10,579 nucleotides of DNA, from the NCBI GenBank assembly GCA_016200675.1, contig JACQEH010000141.1:1-10579 (forward strand). Reading direction: 5' to 3'. The translations under genes were made by a program, and so were the position numbers. This stretch comes from Chloroflexota bacterium (lineage in GTDB: Bacteria > Chloroflexota > Limnocylindria > Limnocylindrales > CSP1-4). The notes below the pieces were generated by a model, which saw only the letters and a program-made list of their open reading frames with translations, had not been told where the DNA came from and did not search any database. Positions 6,839 to 10,579 of this stretch are shown piece after piece. Positions within the stretch are counted from its first letter, which is position 1. Every line of letters begins with the position of its first letter.

Positions 6839-8430
6839 ACAGTGCTGTCGTGCACTCGGCCGTGGCCCTTCGACTTGCAGGCCTCGCTCCCGACCAGCGG
6901 GCGGCGGCGACAGCCCCACCCGGTCCGGTCCTGTGCGTTGCGCCGGCCGGCTCTGGCAAGACGACGACGCTCGTCGCCCGGATCGCGTGGCTCGTCGACG
7001 GTGGGGCCGCTCCCGGGACCATCACGGCGTTGACGTTCAACAAGCGGGCCGCCGAGGAGCTCACGGCAAGGCTGGCCGCAGCGCTGCCCGCCGGGACGGA
7101 GCCCGTGCGGGTCCGGACGTTCCACGCGCTCGGGCTCGAGATCCTGCGCGGGGCCGGCGAGCCCGTCAGCCCACTCATCGACCGCGAGACCGCGATCCGC
7201 ACGATTCTCCCGCTCGCCACCGACGCCGAGATCCGCCGGCTGGACACGGTCTTCTCGCGCTTGAAGCTCGACCTCGATGTCACTGCTGGCGACGTCGCCG
7301 CGGACCCGGAGGCCGGGCCGATCGCGCGCGCGTTCGTGGCCTACGAGGCGGCGATCGCCGCCGCCGGGGGCCTCGACTTCGATGACCTCGTCGCCCGCGC
7401 GCTGCATCTCCTCGAGGGCCGGCCCGAGGTGCTCGCAGAGTGGCGCGAGCGCTGCACCAACCTTCTCGTTGACGAGGCCCAGGACCCCGACCGGATGCAA
7501 CTCCGGATGGCCCTCCTGCTGGCGGCGCCGGCCAACCGGATCTTCCTGGTCGGCGACGACGACCAGTCGATCTACGGCTGGCGGCTGGCCGACGTCCGGC
7601 GGCTGCTCGGGCTCGCGGAGACGTCGCTGCCCGGGCTGCGACGCGTGGACCTCGAGACGAACTACCGTTGTCCGGAGGTCGTGATCGAGCGTGCGGTCCG
7701 CCTCGTCGAGCACAACGAGGAGCGATTCTCGAAGGTCATCCGGGCCCGCCCCGGGGCCGTTGGTCGCCTGGTCCTGGCCCCGACGAGGCTCGATGCGATG
7801 GACGGGATCATCGCCGTCCTGCGGTCGTGGCCCGATGACGATGGCACTCGGGCCGTTCTCGCCCGGACGAACCGCGAGCTCCTGCCGGCGGTGGCGGCGT
7901 GCCTGGCGCTCGACGTCCCGTTCGCCGCCCGCGACATCGAACTGCCGGTCGAGCACCCGGACCTTGACCGGCTCCTGGATCGCGCGGCGAGCGACCTCGG
8001 GCCGGCCGGCCCGCTGCTCGTCCGCCTGTCCCGAGCCGGTGGCGATCCCGAGCTTCGCTCGGCGGTCCTCGCCTGGGCGCCGCCCTTCGGGTCCTTCGAG
8101 GAACTCCGCGCGGCCATCGAGTTGACCCGGGCCCGTCTCGATCGCCTGCGACGTGACGACGCGGTGCTGACGCTCGCGACCGCCCACGGCACGAAGGGGC
8201 TCGAGTTCGATCACGTGGCGGTCATCGGCCTCGACGAGGGCCGCTTCCCGAGCGCCCGGTCAATCGCCGAAGCGGAGGATCCCGCTCGGGCGCTCGAGGA
8301 GGAGCGGCGCCTCGCTTACGTCGCCTGGACGCGCGCCCGGCGCTCCTTGACCCTCGTGTACGACCCCGATGCCCCGTCGGCCTTCCTCCGCGAAGCCTTC
8401 GATCCCGGCGAGCTCGGCGCGACGGCGTAG
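6823..8430 (+). CDS. Compact UvrD/PcrA-like superfamily 1A DNA helicase
   Basis: About 535 residues with the full SF1A motif set: Q-motif GLAPDQRAAATAP, Walker A APAGSGKTTT (Lys46), motif Ia LTFNKRAAEEL, Ib TFHALG (about 100), II LVDEAQD (DEAQD 217-221), III GDDDQSIYGWR (244-254), IV NYRCP (about 280), V TAHGTKGLEFD (453-463) and VI AYVAWTRARR (498-507). By family it is an ATP-driven 3'-5' translocase on single-stranded DNA, acting in repair, replication restart or removal of bound proteins. It is much shorter than UvrD or PcrA (over 700 residues): only about 175 residues separate motifs IV and V, so the 2B subdomain is reduced or missing, and there is no C-terminal tail. The start is uncertain: ATG 6823 is chosen; TTG 6784, GTG 6850 and GTG 6862 are in frame and none has a good ribosome site. 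It is divergent from the lipoprotein gene. Confidence 0.93.
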   Translation: MTGRHHSAVVHSAVALRLAGLAPDQRAAATAPPGPVLCVAPAGSGKTTTLVARIAWLVDGGAAPGTITALTFNKRAAEELTARLAAALPAGTEPVRVRTFHALGLEILRGAGEPVSPLIDRETAIRTILPLATDAEIRRLDTVFSRLKLDLDVTAGDVAADPEAGPIARAFVAYEAAIAAAGGLDFDDLVARALHLLEGRPEVLAEWRERCTNLLVDEAQDPDRMQLRMALLLAAPANRIFLVGDDDQSIYGWRLADVRRLLGLAETSLPGLRRVDLETNYRCPEVVIERAVRLVEHNEERFSKVIRARPGAVGRLVLAPTRLDAMDGIIAVLRSWPDDDGTRAVLARTNRELLPAVAACLALDVPFAARDIELPVEHPDLDRLLDRAASDLGPAGPLLVRLSRAGGDPELRSAVLAWAPPFGSFEELRAAIELTRARLDRLRRDDAVLTLATAHGTKGLEFDHVAVIGLDEGRFPSARSIAEAEDPARALEEERRLAYVAWTRARRSLTLVYDPDAPSAFLREAFDPGELGATA

Positions 8431-8459
8431 GATCGGTGGGTGGCGCCCGTGCCGGTCCC

Positions 8460-8945
8460 ATGACGCGACTCCCTGCGCTCGGTCCGCGCGGCGAGGGCTG
8501 GGTCGCGATCCAGATCATGATCTTCGTCTGGATCGGCGGCGGCGGGCTGTGGCTCCCCGGTTCCGTGTCTGGGGCGGCCCTGGTGGTGGCGGTGGTCGTC
8601 GGCTTCGCGCTCATCGCCGCCGGCGGCCTGCTCGCGGTCAGCGCGTCACTCGCCCTCCAGGGGCAAGACGCCCTGACGGCCGTGCCGCGCCCGCGCGACG
8701 AGGCCCGACTCGTCGAAGGCGGCGTCTATGGCCTGGTCCGCCACCCGATCTACGGCGGGCTCATCCTCGGCGGCCTAGGCTGGTCCCTGGCACGATCATC
8801 GGTCGTCGCGTTCCTGGGGTCAGTGGCACTCCTGGTCTTCTTCGACCTGAAGCGCCGCCGCGAGGAGGCCTGGCTGGAGGAGGGGTTCGCCGGCTATTCC
8901 GCGTACAAGGCAAGGACGCGGCGCCTGATCCCCTGGCTGTACTAG
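8460..8945 (+). CDS. ICMT/PEMT-like integral membrane methyltransferase
   Basis: 161 residues with about four membrane segments (IQIMIFVWIGGGGLWL, ALVVAVVVGFALIAAGGLL, LILGGLGWSLARSSVVAFL, VALLVFFDL). The C-terminal signature of the isoprenylcysteine carboxyl methyltransferase/phospholipid methyltransferase family is clear: LVEGGVYGLVRHPIYGG, where the RHP motif contributes to S-adenosylmethionine binding, then KRRREEAWLEEGF and YSAYKARTRRLIPWLY. Bacterial members methylate unknown lipid or small substrates in the membrane; most remain uncharacterised. ATG 8460 gives the typical short N-terminus ahead of LGPRGEGWVAIQ; GTG 8436, six bases after the helicase stop, is an alternative that would suggest translational coupling. 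The gene follows the helicase by 29 bases on the same strand, so co-transcription is likely. Confidence 0.9.
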   Translation: MTRLPALGPRGEGWVAIQIMIFVWIGGGGLWLPGSVSGAALVVAVVVGFALIAAGGLLAVSASLALQGQDALTAVPRPRDEARLVEGGVYGLVRHPIYGGLILGGLGWSLARSSVVAFLGSVALLVFFDLKRRREEAWLEEGFAGYSAYKARTRRLIPWLY

Positions 8946-9239
8946 CCGCTGGCGGCACGTCGGTCGCGGGATCGCCACGTCAGTCCCGCTAGATGCACCT
9001 AGCGACTCAACCTGACGTCGACGGACCCGCATGTGCCGAAAGCATTCGTGGGGAGACTCAATTGTCCATCCTGAGTCGTCCGGCGCATGAAATTGGCGCT
9101 CAGGCGCCGAAACGGGTCGCGGTCATTCGCTCCATGCATCAAGGATCGAGTGTGCGACGGGCGCGGCGCGGCCCCCACGGGCGGGCAGACTGAACTGCAA
9201 GCAACCCAGCGAACCGCGCGGTAAGCGACGCTTGCGACG
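8946..9239. other. Intergenic region with small hairpins before the HTH gene
   Basis: 294 bases without a supportable gene; the short open frames here have no protein-like features. Directly after the methyltransferase stop GCCGCTGGCGGC could form a 4-bp hairpin. GCTAG-ATGCAC-CTAGC (8988-9003) and GGCGC-TCAG-GCGCC (9095-9108) are perfect small hairpins. TTGATGCATGG (minus, 9142-9132) and GCACACTCGAT (minus, 9155-9145) match motifs found again at 9981-10132. The promoter of the HTH gene is expected in this interval. Confidence 0.5.
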
Positions 9240-9908
9240 ATGGTCGGCATGCCAGCCGTCGAACGATCGGTGGATCGCGCAACTCTCCAGATCCGGACCG
9301 CGATGGCGGAGATCGGTCGCGAGCTTCGATCCGCCCGCCTCGACGCCGGACTGAGCCAGCGAGCCGTCGCTCGCGCGGTAGGGATGTCCCAGGCGCAACT
9401 CTCGAGGCTCGAACGCGGCGCCGGCGCGAACCAGAGCGTCGTGAAGATCTCGCGTGCGTGCGCCGTTGTCGGGCTCGATCTCGGGATCCGGGCCTTCCCG
9501 GCAGGGCTCCCGCTTCGTGACGCCGCTCACCTCGCGCTCCAGGCACGGCTCAGGTCCGCCGCCTCGCCCGACTTCAGGTGGAGCAGCGAGGTACCCCTGC
9601 CGCTACCCGGTGATCGCCGCGCCTGGGACGCGGTCGGCAGGTGCGCCCGGAACGGCGTCGAGGTGTTCGTCGAGGCGGAAACGCGGCTGCGCGATATCCA
9701 GGCCCTTTCGCGCCGGATCGCGCTCAAGAAACGGGACTCGGGCAATCCTCGAGTCATCCTGCTGGTTAGGGAGTCACGACTCAACCGAGCAATCGTTTCG
9801 GCCGCCGGCGATTTCCTCCGGGAGTCGTTCCCGATCCCGAGCCGGGCGGCCCTGGCCGCCCTTCGATCCGGGCGGGACCCGGGCGGCGATGCGATCGTCC
9901 TCCTCTGA
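9240..9908 (+). CDS. Cro/C1-type HTH protein with C-terminal PD-(D/E)XK-like domain
   Basis: 222 residues. Residues about 24-82 form a classic Cro/C1 (XRE) helix-turn-helix: ELRSARLDAGLSQRAVARAV, GMSQAQLSRLERG and SVVKISRACAVVGLDLGIRA. The C-terminal part (about 92-222) is separate: FRWSSEVPLPLPGDRRAWDA, VEVFVEAETRLRDIQALSRR, IALKKRD, VILLVRESRLNRA, ending GGDAIVLL. I recognise this architecture from uncharacterised proteins of high-GC bacteria. The order WD130, E145-A-E147, Q154 and K163 with alternating hydrophobic strands resembles a PD-(D/E)XK nuclease core in which the usual Lys is altered. This is inference: it may be an inactive, ligand-sensing version rather than a nuclease. Start ATG 9240 has no clear ribosome site; ATG 9249 or 9303 would still include the HTH. 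The gene stands alone with 295- and 450-base gaps on its sides, which contain GATGCA motifs that might be its binding sites. Confidence 0.85.
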   Translation: MVGMPAVERSVDRATLQIRTAMAEIGRELRSARLDAGLSQRAVARAVGMSQAQLSRLERGAGANQSVVKISRACAVVGLDLGIRAFPAGLPLRDAAHLALQARLRSAASPDFRWSSEVPLPLPGDRRAWDAVGRCARNGVEVFVEAETRLRDIQALSRRIALKKRDSGNPRVILLVRESRLNRAIVSAAGDFLRESFPIPSRAALAALRSGRDPGGDAIVLL

Positions 9909-9980
9909 CTGCGGGGCAGGCCCCCTCGACGGAGGATGGGCCGCCCGCTCGGATCAGTTGGCGCCCGATGCTCCAGGCCG

Positions 9981-10135
9981 TGATGCATTCCATGAATGGC
10001 CTGGCACGTGATTCGCCGCCGGTTGCGGCGTCTGATGCACCCGGCGATTGAGATTGCACACTCGATGCATCCAGCGGGTCAAACCCGGCCGTTCAGGGCC
10101 GCATCGGGTCGGGTTGATCCACCCGGTGCATCATC
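9981..10135. repeat. Cluster of TGATGCA-type motifs
   Basis: Four occurrences of GATGCA: 9982-9987 (in TGATGCATTCC), 10034-10039 (in TGATGCACCC), 10064-10069 (in CGATGCATCC) and, on the minus strand, 10132-10127 (in TGATGCACCGG). Two more lie before the HTH gene at 8992-8997 and, on the minus strand, 9140-9135. The flanks share C/T-rich continuation, suggesting a degenerate 10-12 base element rather than just the hexamer. Confidence 0.5.
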
Positions 10136-10180
10136 GGCGGATCCGCGAGCGCGGGGACCGGCCGAGGCTGCGAGCGCAGG

Positions 10181-10243
10181 GACCCAGCACGGCGAGCGCG
10201 GGACCCAGCACGGCGAGCGCGGGACCCAGCACGGCGAGCGCGG
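10181..10243. repeat. Perfect tandem repeat, 3 x 21 bases
   Basis: Three identical adjacent copies (10181-10201, 10202-10222, 10223-10243) of a 21-base unit that begins GACCCAGCACGG and ends GAGCGCGG. A diverged partial unit precedes it (GAGCGCAG, ending at 10179) and related GCACCCAGCGCGGGACCCAG follows at about 10295-10315, so the array was longer and has decayed. The period is a multiple of three, but I see no gene it belongs to. Confidence 0.9.
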
Positions 10244-10359
10244 GCGCGAGGATTAGCGCGGCCGGCGCGCGGTCCAGCCGAGGCCGCGGGCGCGGCACCC
10301 AGCGCGGGACCCAGTCGAGGCCCGGCCGAGACCCAGCCTCGCCGCCGGATGGACGCCCC

Positions 10360-10579
10360 TCAGCGATCCCGGTGGAGCTCCCAGCGCGAGATCAGCTTGA
10401 GCAGCCGATCCACCGCCGCGAGGAACGGCTCGGTGGCCGCCTCGGGCAGGACGTCGCGGATCGAATCCTTCGGACCGAAGGCCGAGCGGCCGGCGCGGGC
10501 GGTGGCTCGGAGCGAGGGAATCGGGTCGTCGCGGAAGCGGTCGGGCATCGCCGACAGGTAGCGGATCCAGCGCTGCGAG
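10360..10579 (-). CDS. C-terminal end of an unrecognised protein, cut by window edge
   Basis: The last 72 codons of a gene that starts beyond the right edge; the open frame continues through the internal ATG at 10548 to the window end. The visible part begins SQRWIRYLSAMPDRFRDDP, followed by LRATARAGRSAFGPKDSIRD and a C-terminal helix EPFLAAVDRLLKLISRWELH, ending at TGA 10360-10362. Composition is charged and helical with no membrane segment or known catalytic motif visible. I do not recognise the family from this fragment. It is convergent with the HTH gene across the repeat-rich gap. Confidence 0.7.
   Translation of the reverse strand, partial: SQRWIRYLSAMPDRFRDDPIPSLRATARAGRSAFGPKDSIRDVLPEAATEPFLAAVDRLLKLISRWELHRDR

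Larger units (their letters stand above)
9909..10359. other. Repeat-rich non-coding region
   Basis: About 450 bases between two convergent genes, so no promoter is required here for either. The left half (9960-10140) is less GC-rich and holds four GATGCA motifs. The right half (10140-10345) is extremely GC-rich and made of degenerate units related to GGGACCCAGC and GAGCGCGG, with a perfect 3 x 21 core. An open frame at 9996-10256 spans it but is mostly repeat, and I do not consider it a gene. Confidence 0.6.

Noticed and set aside
6799..8214. 471-codon open frame on the minus strand opposite the helicase
   Set aside because: Antisense shadow typical of high-GC genes; the plus strand has a complete helicase motif set.
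8993..9193. 66-codon plus-strand frame before the HTH gene
   Set aside because: No ribosome site, composition like surrounding non-coding DNA, and it spans the hairpins and motifs.
10181..10243. Repeat array as a CRISPR
   Set aside because: The copies are directly adjacent with no spacers, and no cas gene is nearby.
9996..10256. 86-codon plus-strand frame through the tandem repeat
   Set aside because: A third of it is the 21-base repeat (GTQHGER units), no ribosome site and no domain; best explained by the period being a multiple of three.

Overview
The window is very GC-rich, and every gene-like frame shows strong G/C preference at third codon positions. It looks like a chromosomal segment from a high-GC bacterium, more likely a Chloroflexota lineage or an actinomycete than a proteobacterium. 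Pointers are the Pro/Thr/Asp-linker secreted subtilase, a SARP-type (OmpR-wHTH plus BTAD) regulator, an orphan ECF sigma factor and a WW-rich lipoprotein. That placement is inference from gene style. No rRNA, tRNA, CRISPR array, IS element or phage gene was seen.

Layout, left to right. (1) 1-758, minus: N-terminal 252 codons of a secreted S8 (subtilisin-like) protease. It has a signal segment, an octapeptide-repeat linker, an I9-like propeptide and the Asp and His catalytic motifs; the Ser motif lies off the left edge. (2) 759-1403: about 645 bases without a convincing gene, holding a perfect 14-bp hairpin just after the next gene. (3) 1404-3052, minus: a secreted 5'-nucleotidase-family gene that is broken. 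Its two halves are in different frames, and the family segment that should lie between them, with the later metal-binding histidines, is absent. (4) 3140-3844, minus: an ECF sigma factor with no anti-sigma gene beside it. (5) 4024-6021, minus: a large membrane protein with multiple TM segments, a GAF-like region, a coiled coil, an OmpR/SARP winged helix and a BTAD, i.e. an apparently membrane-tethered transcription factor. (6) 6239-6748, minus: a small lipoprotein. (7) 6823-8430, plus: a compact UvrD/PcrA-like SF1A helicase, divergent from the lipoprotein. (8) 8460-8945, plus: an ICMT/PEMT-like membrane methyltransferase close behind it. (9) 9240-9908, plus: a Cro/C1-type HTH protein with a C-terminal domain that may have a PD-(D/E)XK-like fold. 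(10) 9909-10359: non-coding, repeat-rich DNA with GATGCA motifs and a perfect 3 x 21-bp tandem repeat. (11) 10360-10579, minus: the C-terminal 72 codons of an unrecognised protein.

The minus-strand block (S8 protease, 5'-nucleotidase relic, sigma factor, SARP-like receptor, lipoprotein) is rich in envelope, secreted and signal-response functions. The genes are spaced too widely to be one tight operon; only the sigma factor and nucleotidase (87 bases apart) and the helicase and methyltransferase (29 bases apart) look likely to be co-transcribed. I do not see a complete, recognisable multi-gene defence or biosynthetic system. The most unusual items are the membrane-bound SARP-like regulator, the HTH-nuclease-like protein set among GATGCA motifs, and the internally deleted 5'-nucleotidase.
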